Assembly: GCA_027924585.1 (NCBI GenBank)
Contig: BSBM01000372.1
Coordinates: forward strand, 37,274,501-37,338,500
Length of the DNA stretch: 64,000 bases
Origin: Larix kaempferi
Taxonomy: Eukaryota; Streptophyta; Pinopsida; Pinales; Pinaceae
Direction of reading: 5' to 3'
Position numbers and translations under genes: made by a program. The notes beneath the pieces are model-generated. The model was not told where the DNA came from and made no database searches. It saw only the letters and a program-made list of their open reading frames with translations. Position 1 is the stretch's first letter, and every line of letters starts with the position of its first letter. This document shows, one piece after another, positions 11,716 through 23,442 of the stretch.

Positions 11716-12960
11716 CAAAAAATAGAGCTAAAGAGAGCCATACAAATGCATGGAGAAGGAGAGCCACCAAGGCGAGTTTCACCAACCGAGAAGGAGTCTC
11801 ACGCAGCTGATTGAAGGCTTGGAGCGTGATTGGGGTTGGTGGGAGATGAGGTGGAGCCTCACTCCCACTGGAATCAACACCCTCCCCTCCTTGTATTATT
11901 CGCCCATGCCCAAACGAATGTCAAAAGCCTGAAGGTGATTCACGTGAGAGAGGCTCACGCTAGTATATGCCCACGTCATCCCTTAAACTCATGTGTTATC
12001 CAAACTCTTAACATAGCATATGCTTTATTATTCACATGGTAGCCCACCACACAAAGTTTGGAACCACTCGCATGGGGAGGGAGTTCCTCACGTGAAGGAG
12101 GAATCCGTACACCTCTAAATTTAATCCAAGTTTCAACCCTTTGACTTTATAATATATGCTTTTCTCTTCCAAGGTATTCGTATACCTTATCCAAAACTAT
12201 TCCATGCTTTTCCAAACATTATTTTAATGATTTTTTACTTTTTCAATTTTTGTCACATAGTGTGTTTTGTCACTTCTGGGCAATTAAATGCCAAAATGAT
12301 GCATTTTTAGCCAAAACTGCTCCTGGGGTGATGTAACTACCCGGAAACTGACAAACGAGGGTGCTAGGGTAAAGAGGACGCCCTGATCGTCAAAATGAGC
12401 CTCCCCACGCCCAATTCCGCCTCCAAATGAGGCTTTTATCACTTTTTGAAATTTTTTAATTAAACCATTAAAAAATGGTCTAATTTATGGAAAAATTTAT
12501 TTTTTCCGAAATCAAACGAAACTCCTAGGGGACCTAGTGCATGTTCATACGACTCAATCGAGATGGCTAACACGTAAAAAATCCTAGACACAAGTCTCTA
12601 ATAACCACCTTAGGTTTTGACCACCATGGGAAATACTCCAGATTTGGAGGTTTGAGTGAAAAACTCAGGGATTATACGTTACTGATGAGTAACGCATAAT
12701 TCCTAAGGAAAAAACACTCTAAAGGATCCCCCAAATGGCTAAACCTACGGATAGCCGAGTCTTTTATAAAAAGACCCCGTTTAGACCAACTTTTTACAAA
12801 TACCCCATGGGGGTATGAACATGCAGTTATTACAAATGGGGCAAAATTTGCCCTGAAATTGACTTCTGAACTTCTGAATGCTGATGATGAACATGAATCA
12901 TGTTCAATAAACTAGCGTCTCTTCAAATAATCCAACTATGGTACAAATAAGTTGGTAACA

Positions 12961-13345
12961 CTAGTAAAACAACAACAAGAAGAAAACAGAGAGCGCGGTG
13001 AATATTTCAGGTTCATGGATGAAAGCGTCTATCATACTGCACAATCTCCCACACAAAATCCCATTAAGAAACAGCACCCAAAAGCGATGAATGATCAATC
13101 TCATCCTCCTAAGCATGTAATAAATGAACATAATAAAAAATCTGCTCTAAAACAAATTGCTTCTCCAAATCCCACTTTTGAGAATCTATTAAAGAATAAC
13201 AACATACCTCAAAGAGAACAATACGCCTCTTCCAAAACCTAAGGTAACTTCTAGTCCTAATCCCAGTCCAAAAGAAAGTACCCCCAAAGCAAAACTTTGG
13301 AGAAAGGAGCCCAATCCTGCAGTCAAAAGTAAAAACCTCTCTAAG
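12961..13345 (+). pseudogene. Element P: gag tail downstream of L3
   Basis: After the right TSD the open frame gives a Gln/Glu-rich start (KQQQEENRERGEYFRF), then a Lys/Pro/Asn-rich low-complexity linker up to about 13240. A frameshift follows, and the reading continues in another frame towards the protease. This matches the disordered gag-to-protease linker of plant Ty3/gypsy polyproteins. It is not functional: the reading frame is broken here and upstream by L3. Confidence 0.6.
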
Positions 13346-13348
13346 GAG

Positions 13349-14216
13349 ATGCCTCAAGTGCAAAATTTTGTAAAAGCTAATGTTTTGGGAAAATTGTCAA
13401 ATTCATCAATCTCCATCTCGTTGAAAGAGCTCATACAAATTCCTTCAATCGGGTCAAAAGTTATGGAGTTTTTGGGGTTGGAAGCAAAAGGTAGTCAGGA
13501 AGGAAATCCTTGTGATCTAAATATTGACATTTCTTGTTTTCTTTCTAAACTTCGCATGCCAGTCCCTTTGAGTGAATTATTGAAGATTACATCTATGTAT
13601 GATAGGGCTGCCAAGGTGTTAGGAATTCAACCTAAGAATGTTATAGTCCCCCATATTATGATTCAAAGTGTTTCTAAAAGGAATAATGATGGATATCCCC
13701 CATTCTATATAGCCCTGGAATTCAATAGATTAATCTTGCATAACTGTATGTTAGAGTGAGGTGTTGAGGTAAATGCCATGCCACTCAAAGTCATGGAACA
13801 ATTATAACTCACCCCATCCAGACCGTTTAAAAATGTATGTGGCATGGACTCTCGCCCGGTTGACGCTAAAGGCATGATTGAAAATCTAAGGGTCAGATTA
13901 GCTACATATCTTGATATTGAATTAGCCATGGATGTGTTGGTCTTGGACGTTACAAACGTTTGGGGCATGCTCTTGTCCAGAGAATGGGCCGCTAGATTGG
14001 GAGGAAGCATTCAAATGAACCTTAAATAGGCAACAGTCCCAATCAATGGTACTGCCCATATAAATCTGCATAATGAGCCTCCTATGCGTGAGCATGTTGA
14101 AACCCTAATCACTTATTTGATGAAGCAATGTATTCCTTTGATGAAGTCAAAAACTTTATGATTCTGGCTAATTATTAGGATGAAGTGAGGCAACAGTCGT
14201 TCCCACCTAGGTTTGG
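13349..14216 (+). pseudogene. Element P: retropepsin-like protease, inactivated
   Basis: A 136-codon open stretch (13349-13759) ends at TGA. After it, in the same frame, come MPLKVMEQL, then VCGMDSRPV (about 13838) and VWGMLLSREWAARLGGS (about 13957). These are the flap and C-terminal landmarks of the retropepsin-like domain in plant Ty3/gypsy polyproteins, which process Gag-Pol. The active-site DSG triplet should stand at LHNCML-DSG. Here it reads LE, stop (13757-13759), G, so both the Asp and the Ser are gone. A second stop falls at QL-stop (about 13805) and another near 14028. The RNase H piece at 14220 follows directly. Confidence 0.8.
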
Positions 14217-14219
14217 AGG

Positions 14220-14258
14220 ATGCATTTTGATGGAACTAGGTCAACATATGGTGTTGGA
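14220..14258 (+). pseudogene. Element P: RNase H domain, first piece
   Basis: Thirteen codons starting MHFDGTRSTYGVG hold the first RNase H strand with its catalytic Asp (FDG). The frame stops at the L4 insertion (14259) and resumes at 23443 with YGIVL in the same phase once L4 and one TSD copy are removed. The domain comes right after the protease and before the RT position. Confidence 0.75.
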
Positions 14259-15387
14259 TGTTGCCGCCTGTTATCACCTATTTTGTACAAATAGTTGAAA
14301 CCTTATCGAGCCGCCAGTGTTGGAACACATCAGTGTTCACTTCCAGAGTATCTGGGTTTCAGAATGCAGCAGTTAGCCAGTTTTATTTTTGAGTCGACAT
14401 GATCATGGCCCCATGGGGGTTTGTAATAAAGTGTGCTAGTAGGATCTGAGTGTCTCGGTTCCCCATGACTTGATTAAGCAACTAAGGTATTCCAGGGAGT
14501 TTTTTCCCTTGTCAATTATACTTTGCCTATAGCCGAGCTATAATCGATGAGGTTTTCTCCCGCTTCCTCCAAAGCTGGAATGCCCGATTTTGAAAATTTT
14601 AGCCATGGGGGGTTATTAGAGTCCAACTAATGTATATAAGCCTACTAGACACTGTTAGAATAGGTGTCGGTCATGTCCCAAGTCCATAAAACCCTCAGAA
14701 AAAATTTCGAAAAAATTTTACCGGGTCCGTCGAATTTGGGTTTTTAATTATTTTTTAAAAAATTTTAATAAATTTCTCTATAGTTTAAATAGAGAAATTT
14801 CAATTTGTAATATGTCGGTCATCCGGGATCCAATTTCGGTGATTGAAGGCTCCAGACTTAAGCCAAAAATCATTCATGATCCCCGGACCAGCTAACCCTA
14901 AGTTTCAGACAATTATTTGGCCTCATAATTAATATTTTCTCAAAAAATCAAAAAATGAGAAATATTAATTAGAATATTCAAAAAATAATAAATTGGAGAT
15001 AATTTAAATCTCTCCAAAAAAGGCCAAATTGAATAAAGTAAAAGTCAAAATGACATGGCAAAAAAGCATTTATGATGATTGGAATCTTCACCCACCTGAT
15101 TCAGATCAATTTTGGAGCACTGGGAGTGATCTACAATTGAGAAAATCGCCCACCTTCATGCAAATTCGTTTTTGTGATTTGGCAATTGATTAATGGGTTG
15201 TTGGATTATGAAATCAATGCATGTGGGGCTCCTTCCTCAAATTATGGGCTCCAAACTCAAGTTTAAAGATGAGTTAAGACTCCAAGCTCGATTTGGTTGG
15301 TGTTGACATGGATTTGATTGGTTTTTGATGGAGTTTTTGGCTCTCTTCATCACCAATTCGAATTAGGGTTTTAGCATTGAGTTTTGT

Positions 15388-15394
15388 TATATAA
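15388..15394 (+). promoter_or_regulatory. TATA box of L5
   Basis: TATATAA followed by GAGAGGCC, about 80 bp before AATAAA. This is the clearest U3/R boundary signal among the L copies. Confidence 0.6.
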
Positions 15395-15470
15395 GAGAGG
15401 CCATTTGGGCTTTCTCTTCATGGAGATTTGTGCAAAGAAACTCTGATGAAATTGTAAGCATTCTTTTGTT

Positions 15471-15476
15471 AATAAA
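15471..15476 (+). terminator. poly(A) signal of L5
   Basis: AATAAA, then the family-conserved GACTTTGGAGGTCC. Its closeness to the TATA box implies a short R region and therefore a U5 of about 3 kb. Confidence 0.5.
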
Positions 15477-15839
15477 ATTGTTAAGACTTTGGAGGTCCAT
15501 GCTGGAGCTATTGGCATTGTGGTTTCATCTTGTAATTTGGTGATATTCTCTCACTCTATCTTTCTTGTTGCAAATTATTATTCATTGTATGCCTTGTGAG
15601 GACTAACAATCTAGTACAATAGGCATTTGATCTAGTTTGTTGCTTGAGAATATTGTTTTGCAGAGATCATCAAAGGTGAATATTAGCTTGGGATCAAGCT
15701 CATCTTCATTAATCAAGAGCTTTTACTATTTAACGCCTTCATCTTGCAGGTTCTTCAAGTAGATTTCTTATCTCCTCCATCAACTTTTCAACAAAAAACT
15801 TTCTCATTTGTTACTAGATCTACCATCCAAACTGTGGAT

Positions 15840-16065
15840 TTCTAAAGCCTCATCCCTCTCCAAGTTTGAGACCATTGCTTAGTTTGCCCTTGCTTTTGGC
15901 ATCCTTGGCTTTTTGCCTTCTTGTTTGCCTCTTTCTCCCTTCTCCCATTCCAAGATTTGCTCTCTCTTCCCATTCGCTCCTCCTCTTTCCCAAGTTCTTC
16001 TTCTCCCATTCGCTCCCCTACCTTTTTTCATCACTTCCTCCTTTCATCCACCTTCACAAAATCAA
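15840..16065 (+). repeat. CT-rich leader block in L5
   Basis: Pyrimidine-rich sequence with repeated CTCCCATTC and TTTCCC words. It is positionally equivalent to the GA-rich (antisense) block in L2. Confidence 0.55.
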
Positions 16066-17460
16066 CAAAAGACAGGTTAAAAGTTAGAATTTGTTCAAGA
16101 TAGTTGTTTGCTTTTATGAGAAGTTAGTTTAGGCCTTGTTAAGACCTCATTTAGGGCTTGCACTTAATCAAATTTTTGTATTTTTTGCAATCTCATTCAA
16201 AAGACATAAAAATTGCATTATATATAGTTCATTTTTTTTTTGTGTTGTAGATCTCTTTCCTATAATTTTTAGAAATTGTTTGCTTGCTGGTCTGTTTTGT
16301 TATTTTTATAAAATAAAAATAAAATCCCATGCTTTGTATTGCATAGTTAGGGTCTAGTTCTTATCATTTAGTTTCCTATTTTGCATTTGTTAGCCTTAGT
16401 TAGATCTCAATAAGTTGCATTTATTAATAGTTTCATGCATTGGAAAAGGTTAGTTTAGAAGCATTTTAATCACATTCCATATTAGCATAGCTTGCATAGT
16501 TTAAATTTCCAAGTCTCCTTGTTAAAAGATAGAAATTTTTTTCATAAAAAAATCTTAAATTTTTACATCTTAGATCTCATTTTCTAGCATATTTAGGGCA
16601 CTTTTTGTTCGCTGGTCCGTTTTCCCCTCTTAACATTTTTGAAACATTTTTTATGTCATTCTATGCTTTAGATCTCATTTTGCAAATATAGACTTAGTTT
16701 CAAAGTTTATTTGAATTTTCTAACGCTAATGGGTGCATGAGTTTGTTGGCTTATCCTTGTGGTAGGATTGTGGAAAGAAAAAGATTTTTGAATCAAAAGA
16801 TCAAACCAAAGAGAGAAGAGGAAACCAAGCATCATAAGACAAATTTTAAGATACATCTTCTTATCCTTTGTAAAAGCTATTAAGGGTTTCAAGCTTTCAA
16901 TTTTCATAAGTTTGTTCTAGTATCCATCAAAGACCTTTCAAGGAATTTTCCTTAAGGCACTTGTAAAAAATTAATAAAGTTATAGTGGAGAGGTCCTCCA
17001 CTCTTTGGTCTTCTTCCCCATTTGGGGAAGAGTGTTGGGTTTTGTTGGATTGGCTTAACTTAGATCTTTTTTCAATTCTCGTTTTAGATTAGTTTGTTTT
17101 ACTTTATCGCTTCTCTTCCAAGCCTTGACCAGAGATTAGCTAACTTTGGGATTGCATCCCAAAGGCCACATAATTTTGTGGTAGCTTCTCGTTCCCCCAT
17201 TAGCTTCTTGTGGACACCCAGCTAGCTAGGAGGTTTCCAAGACTGGTGGCTTCTAGTGGTTGACCTTGTTCGGAAGTTGATCCCACCTGTAGTGTAAATT
17301 TTGCTCGGTAGAACACTAGATATTTCCATTATATCATTTTATTGTGCAAGTAGTATGTTAGCAGTATTGTCATTGATTTGAGCTATTACATGTTTTGAAT
17401 ATCACAAAGTTTCAATATCTTGTTTACAAACTGCTTCTTGCTTCTTAAAATGAACAAAGT

Positions 17461-17508
17461 CTCTTGAACTTGGCCAAATCCAAGTCAAGAGCACTCTCTG
17501 TCGGAGAG
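17461..17508 (+). repeat. double-hairpin module copy a in L5
   Basis: Stem 1 is CTCTTGAACTTGG (17461-17473) with CCAAGTCAAGAG (17480-17491). Stem 2 is CTCTC-TGTCG-GAGAG (17494-17508). Confidence 0.7.
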
Positions 17509-17562
17509 CATCTTTTAGTCTTGCATCTTTCCCTACATTAGGCATTTGTTAAATTAGCAAGT

Positions 17563-17613
17563 CTCTTGAACTGTGGTCATAAGATCAAGTCAAGAGCGCT
17601 CTCTGTCGGAGAG
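17563..17613 (+). repeat. double-hairpin module copy b in L5
   Basis: CTCTTGAACT pairs loosely with CAAGTCAAGAG (17586-17596), then CTCTC-TGTCG-GAGAG (17599-17613). Confidence 0.7.
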
Positions 17614-19012
17614 TTGAACAAAGTGCTCTTAAGTAAAACTTTTCAACCTACACACCCCTTTAATAAATTTACTTTTGGTTGATCGTCCAACACCCGTATG
17701 CTCTGCCAATCGGAAACGGTTGGGCTAGTACTCAGAAAGGTGGAAGACTTGTTAAATTCATAAGTGATAACTAATAAAACTTTCATCCCCATAACCAACC
17801 AATCCGGAGTTGATCGATAAGATAATTTCAGTGGGTAATCTCTTAGTGGGGGCGCCGGGATTCCATGTTCAGCCTCTAGTTTGCTGGTTAGCATTGCGCG
17901 ACCTGGCTAGAGCACTGGGTGGCCTGACATGTCCTTGAACGGAGGCACTTGATATTGTCTTTTTCGGACTTTCTCTTGAATATCCTTGGTTTTAGCCTAA
18001 TAATCAAGACCATTAAAATCTTCAATTTACAAAGATAATCTGCACAACGATCTCACAAACGGCATTTCTTCAAGACCCACACTTTCAGCATCACAATCTT
18101 TAATTTTCTTTGACTCCATAAGGCACTGGTTTTTTAAAAGTATATATTGATCAGGACCATTTGTTCTTGTGTTTATTTCATATTGTGAATGCTCTAGTAA
18201 TTAATCGAGTCTTGAATCATATTGCCATCTTGTTATCTTATTTCGCAACGTGGATTGCATTATTATCTTTTGTTTATCTCACGTTTTAAATTGGTCTCAT
18301 TCTAAAAAACTCCTAAACAACACCCATCCACATCACAACACCTAAAAACACTATAAATACTAGAGCCTTAGTGAAACTCTCTTTTAGGGACTACCCCCCT
18401 TGGCTTCGTTAGGAGTTTTGCCTAAACGGAGGAGCTGGGATTCAGGTGACAGTACCTGGCTCATTGCTTGCCCCCAAGGCCACACCTCTCTCACTTTTAG
18501 TGAAGAGACAGCTTTCGAAAGATTTCCACTGCTGGTGTGCATGTTGGCAGACAACACCGCCTAAATACGCACCTGGGATAACACAGCATAAATCTTCAAG
18601 CCGATTGGTGCGTCCTTGGGGGCAAGTCTCAAGTCAAGTGTTGTCACCTGATACTTGACTCCTCTGTTTAGGCCAACTCCTAACGAAGTCAAGGGGGGTG
18701 GTCCCTGAGGCAAAAAAACTATAGCCTTTAAGCTAAGTTATGAGAATGGAATTTATTCTAGGAGTTTGAAATGATTACTGAAACAAGAAAGCAACAATAC
18801 ATGAATTATACCAGCAGCAGAGAATAAGATTAACCACGACACATAGTTGTTTAAGCAAATGATAGTAAATTGATAGACCAATGCCAAAATAGTGTACATG
18901 GATTCTGGAGAAAGGAAATGTTGTGCAAGTGCTTCTTGGTCAGTTTTAATTATTATGGATGTGTTGATTACGGGAAGGGGGGGTTCCCGATATACCGTGA
19001 GGTATGAGGAAC

Positions 19013-20390
19013 CAAGTCCGAATTTGCCAAGTGTGGTTTCATACAAGAAGAAGGGCTAGATCGGAGTCGCAAGGGTGTGTCCAACACTGGCACCAAACAA
19101 GGGTGTAGCCTGACGGATCCACACGGTCATACCTAGTTGTTCCCTTTTCTCTATGAAATTTTCCCACAAAAGACAAGGCAAGACACCAAATTTCCATCCT
19201 TCAGGGATGTTAATTTCAAAATGTGAGTTTAATTAAATCTAAAGTTGAGAATCTCTTTTCTGTTCATCCACCATGTACTCAAGCAAACCCTTTATGTGAT
19301 GGTGAGAGCATACTTCGAGAATACACAACAGGTTCACTACTCTTTATTGCGAAATAAAATAGCTTGAAAGAAAAACTAAGAAAGAAACTGAAATTAATCT
19401 AAGGTTAGCAAATCCAAACAAAAATAAAAGCAGAAACGAAAAATAGTCATGCCATGAAAATGACGTGAATCCCCTAAGGGGGATGGGTGTGGGCACTTGT
19501 AGCCCACTTGCTTTTATTATTTAATTTTACAAGATTAAAGGGTGGATGCCTTTGGTCCTTATAAATGTGGATCCAAAGACTTTACAAGGCTTTGAAATGA
19601 AGCAGGATCAAGGCTTGTTGCTACAGAAGGCCCTGGATGGCTTGAATCTGAGAATTTTCAGCAGCACTTCCTCTTGTCCTAGCGAGAAAAATGTAAAACC
19701 TCAAGTCCGAATTTGCCAAGTGTGGTTTCATACGAGAAGAAGGGCTAGATCGGAGTCGCAGGTGTGTGTCCAACACTGGCACCAAACGAGGGTGTAGCCT
19801 GACGGATCCACACAGTCATACCTAGTTGTTCCCTTTTCTCTATGAAATTTGCCCACAAAAGACAAGGCAAGACGCCAAATTTCCATCCTTCAGGGATGTT
19901 AATTTCAAAATGTGAGTTTAATTAAATCTAAAGTTGAGAATCTCTTTTCTGATCATCCACCATGTACTCAAGCAAGCCCTTTATGTGATGGTGAGAGCAT
20001 ACTTTGGGAATACACAATAGGTTCGCTACTCTTTATTGCGAAATAAAATAGCTTGAAAGAAAAACTAAGAAAGAAACTGAAATTAATCTAAGGTTAGCAA
20101 ATCCAAACAAAAGTGAAAGCAGAAACGAAAAACAGTCATGCCATGAAAATTACGTGAATCCCCTAAGGGGGATGGCTGTGGGCACTGGTAGCACACTTGC
20201 TTTTATTATTTAATTTTACAAGATTAAAGGGTGGATTCCTTTGGTCCTTATAGATGTGGATCCAAAGACTTTACAAGGCTTTGAAATGAAGCGAGATCAA
20301 GGCTTGTTGCTACGGAAGGCCCTGGATGGCTCGAATCTGAGAATTTTCGACAACACTTCCTCTTTCCTAGCGAGAAAAATGTAAAACCAG
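19013..20390. repeat. 689-bp tandem duplication inside L4
   Basis: The stretch from CAAGTCCGAATTTGCC (19013) recurs from 19702 with few differences. Each copy includes the AAGTGGGCTACAAGTGCCCAC-type leader block and the CCCCTAAGGGGGA hairpin. The duplication belongs to L4 only. Confidence 0.85.
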
Positions 20391-20798
20391 CCACCTATTA
20401 TACACCAAATGTGTCAATTAAAGGGTTAAAAGCAAAAAATTATTGAGTATTGAAAGATAGGAAATAAGTGCAAGTACTCAAACGTAAACTAGATCTATAA
20501 ATATAAGCTTTAAGACTTAGATCTAGCAACATAATCAAATAAATCCGCCTTTAGATATTCTTTAAAAGCAAACTAATTTACTTAAGCTTGTTAGTAACTG
20601 TAACCAAAAGAAAGTGAATTTTTTAAATATGGAAGGAAAGAGTGAAAAAAGGAGCTTTGAAGCTTGGGGACTTTTTGGGTTGTGGAGTCCGTTGGTGAAG
20701 AGCGGCGGGACTATGCTCCTCGGAAGTGCTTGAAAGATGGAAGAGTCTTACTCAATCAGCCACTCCTTCAAGCTAGATACCTGGATCAACTTAGAAAT

Positions 20799-21990
20799 TG
20801 TTGAAAAAGTACCTAGGAAGTGTTTGTTCACCTAGTAGTGCCTTGGGGTGGACAAGGACACTTTTAAAGTTGTGACCCCTAGTCATTTTTTTAATTAATG
20901 AAGTGAGATGCACTTTATAATTTTAAAGTGACTTCATTAAAGGTTAAAAAAGTCATGATATCCTAAGTTCATATTATTAAATAAAGTCAAGTGAGTAATT
21001 AATTAGATGAGGGTGTCTCTACTTTATTAAATGTCATGAGGTGCACTAAATGACATTTATTAATTATTAAATGAGAAATTAATGAGAACCATCCATCTAA
21101 TTTAATATTGACCATTGGATTTGAAGGGGAAGTTATGATGAACAAAAAGGGCTAGGGCAACACATTCTATCATTCATTATTCACTTTTCAAAGAGCAAAT
21201 TTGGAGAGAAGGAGCAAGAGAGAGAAACCTAGGGTTTGAGAGAATTCGACCTCAAGGAGAAGACAAATTCAGGCACGGATTCCAATGAAATTATTTCAGC
21301 AGATTGACACAATTTCCAAGGTGACCGTACAGTACAATTCTGGTACAGATTTCGAGGTGAAATATTCAGCCATTAATGCTGTCCATACCAGCACAGAATT
21401 CGAGAAGGATTGCACAGTTTTCGAGGAAGATAATTGGCACAGAATTCGAGGCTGAAAAGTACAGCAATTAATGCTGTCTGTGCAGTCCATACAGGGCAGA
21501 TTTCTGGCACAAATTTCGAGGTACAATTTTGCACAGAAAAAGAGCCCGCACGTGTGAGGCCGTACAGCAGTTTGTAAGGCACAGTTTTCGAGAAAAGGGA
21601 CAGTCCGTACAGCAAGTCATTTCTGGGATAGTTTGGCACGAATTTCAAGATGAAGTTTGAAAGATAAGTACTGCTGTAATTTTGATAATTTGTCTGAAAG
21701 AAATAAAATCTCTCTCTCATAAACAGGTTTTCCCTACGGGGTTTTATCCTAAGCTATTCGCCAAAAATTTCCTGGGTCATTTTAATGGTTGACTGGTTGT
21801 TATTAATTTTCTGAGAATGAATTTATTGACTAAAAATTAATTTTCTGAATTTTAATGAAGAAAAGAATCTCATGTGTTTTAAGTTGAAGTCATTTTTTTA
21901 TGAAAATTTATGCATACTGGGGTTTGGGCATTAAACTATGCAGAGAAGCTTTTAAAGCTTGAAACTGGGTTGGGATGTGAAAAACTTTCA
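20799..21990 (+). mobile_element. S2: solo LTR of family S inside L4, TSD GAAAT
   Basis: A 1192-bp block begins TGTTGAAAAAGTACC and ends AAAAACTTTCA, flanked by GAAAT on both sides (20794-20798, 21991-21995). It shares with S3 and S4 the repeated CACAGAATTCGAGG / GTACAGCAATTAATGCTGT style text (21290-21640) and an AAATAAA motif followed by AACAGGTTTTCCC near 21700-21735. No PBS follows, so it is a solo LTR. Confidence 0.85.
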
Positions 21991-22380
21991 GAAATCCTTG
22001 CACAAGAAAAGGTTAAATGCAGAGGAGTTGTCGGAAGCAGAAACTTGTAAAACATGAAATTTAATACCAAAAATAAATGTAAACTAAGAGATCTACAACT
22101 ATCAAACAATAAGAGCATGAATCAAGCTAGAACATTCTCTTATCCTATTGGGAGATAGCTCCCCTTTGTAGGCCCATAGCTAACCAAACATGCACAAAGA
22201 AAATAAGCTAATACCGGTTACCCCATAAACTATGCAATAATCATCCATACACTTGAGCCATACACCACAGGTTTGCCTCCAAAGCCTTTTATTATTCCAA
22301 AGAGTAATACAATACAAGAGCAAAGCTTGAGCAGCCTTTAGGTCCTCTAACCATGAGCTAAAAGAGAGCCCCAATGCCTA

Positions 22381-22390
22381 CTTAAATATA
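22381..22390 (-). promoter_or_regulatory. TATA-like box of L4
   Basis: The minus strand reads TATATTTAAG at the family's promoter position. Confidence 0.4.
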
Positions 22391-22856
22391 AAACCAAAGA
22401 GGGGGGGGGCGCATTCACCACTAGAAGAGATGGGTGAGTTTAAAGAGTAAAACAAGGGATTATATGGAGTTTAACTCCAGATATGGGCGCCACCTCAAGA
22501 GGTAGGTACCACCTCTCATTTGGATCATCTCCCATCAACCAGATGCTGCCAAATAAGCTAATGCACCATCCTCTATGGAGAAAAACGCCCTCCTAATCTA
22601 GCAAACTCAAGTCAGCTTGATTTGATGTTGATTTGATAAGATTTGATCTTCAGTTGACTAACATTTGATTACAAGTTAACTTTGCCAACTCAGAAACATG
22701 TCCCATATAAGTTTCCACTGATTTAGGAATTGGATTTTCTCTCATATTTTCTATTTTTTTTTTTAATTATTCATTTTTTTTACTTGTTTGAGAGAAATTT
22801 AATTTAAGTGATAAATAATCACTCAAATTAATTCCAAAGTGGGTTTATGGGTTAGT

Positions 22857-22886
22857 GGGTGCTCCGGGTTAGAAAAACGAGCACCC
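22857..22886 (-). repeat. GGGTGCTC hairpin in L4
   Basis: GGGTGCTC and GAGCACCC are separated by 14 bases. The same hairpin with a similar loop is in L1, L6 and N. Confidence 0.6.
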
Positions 22887-23442
22887 CCATGGCAAAATCC
22901 CCTTCCTAACCACACTTTTATGCTTTTTTATTTTTTTAATTAGAAACATTAAAAATAGACCCGTTTTACGAGAAAAAAATTATTTGTGAAACTTAAAATA
23001 AAACCTAGGGAGACCTTGTACATGTTCATATGAGTCAACAAAATTGACTAGCATGGTAATATACAATGTACATAGACACTTGGACTTTAAAAACCTCCCA
23101 AGGTTTAGCCACCAAGGCGAATACTCCAGCTTTGGAGGTGTGAGTAAAAAAATCGGAAATTATGCTTCGCTAAAAAGCAATGCATAATTACAAAGGAAAA
23201 AACACTCTAGAGTACTACATTGATGTTTAAGTCTTAGGCAACCCAAGTCTTTTACAAAATTCATCATCCTATGCCAACTTATTACAATTCCCCGCAGGGT
23301 ATGAACAAGCAAATTTATTAAAAAAGGGCCAAGTTGGCCTGCTAAGACTTTTGATCTTCTGAACACAAATAAGTATACTTGTTCCATCTTTGCAGGCTTA
23401 CTTGACATCCAACTATGTGCAACTTAGGTGGATAACACTGGA

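Larger units (their letters stand above)
8557..12960 (-). mobile_element. L3: 4.4-kb solo LTR of family L, TSD CTAGT
   Basis: On the minus strand it starts TGTTACCAACTTATTTG at 12960 and ends GGCGGACAACA at 8557. Both sides carry CTAGT (8552-8556 and 12961-12965). No internal region is present, so this 4404-bp unit is a solo LTR. It shows the family landmarks: GAACATGATTCATGTTC near 12890, TATA (11708-11715), GACTTTGGAGGTCCAT near 11598-11612, a CCCCAAATGGGG hairpin near 10056, and two CTCTTGA hairpin modules (9494-9544, 9596-9644). It interrupts the gag tail of element P. Confidence 0.88.
14269..18556 (+). mobile_element. L5: 4.3-kb solo LTR of family L, TSD CCGCC
   Basis: It starts TGTTATCACCTATTTTG and ends GGCAGACAACA. 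CCGCC flanks both sides (14264-14268 and 18557-18561). It is 4288 bp with no internal region. Landmarks: CATGGGGGTTTGTAATAA near 14412, TATA (15388-15394), AATAAA (15471-15476), GACTTTGGAGGTCCATG (about 15487), a CT-rich leader block (15840-16065), a TTCCCCATTTGGGGAA hairpin (about 17015-17030), and two CTCTTGA hairpin modules. It landed only 10 bp from the terminus of L4, in the opposite orientation. Confidence 0.88.
14259..23437 (-). mobile_element. L4: family L solo LTR inside the RNase H gene, itself invaded twice
   Basis: The minus-strand LTR ends at 14259: TGTTGCCGCC (plus strand) joins TAAATACGCACCTGGG at 18562 once L5 is removed, giving the CAGG...GGCGGCAACA ending seen in N. It starts at 23437 with TGTTATCCACCTAAGTTGC on the minus strand. 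The TSD is TTGGA (14254-14258) versus CTGGA (23438-23442), one mismatch. L5 (14269-18556) and S2 (20799-21990) are inserted in it, and it holds a 689-bp tandem duplication. Without these its length is about 3.0 kb. Confidence 0.82.
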
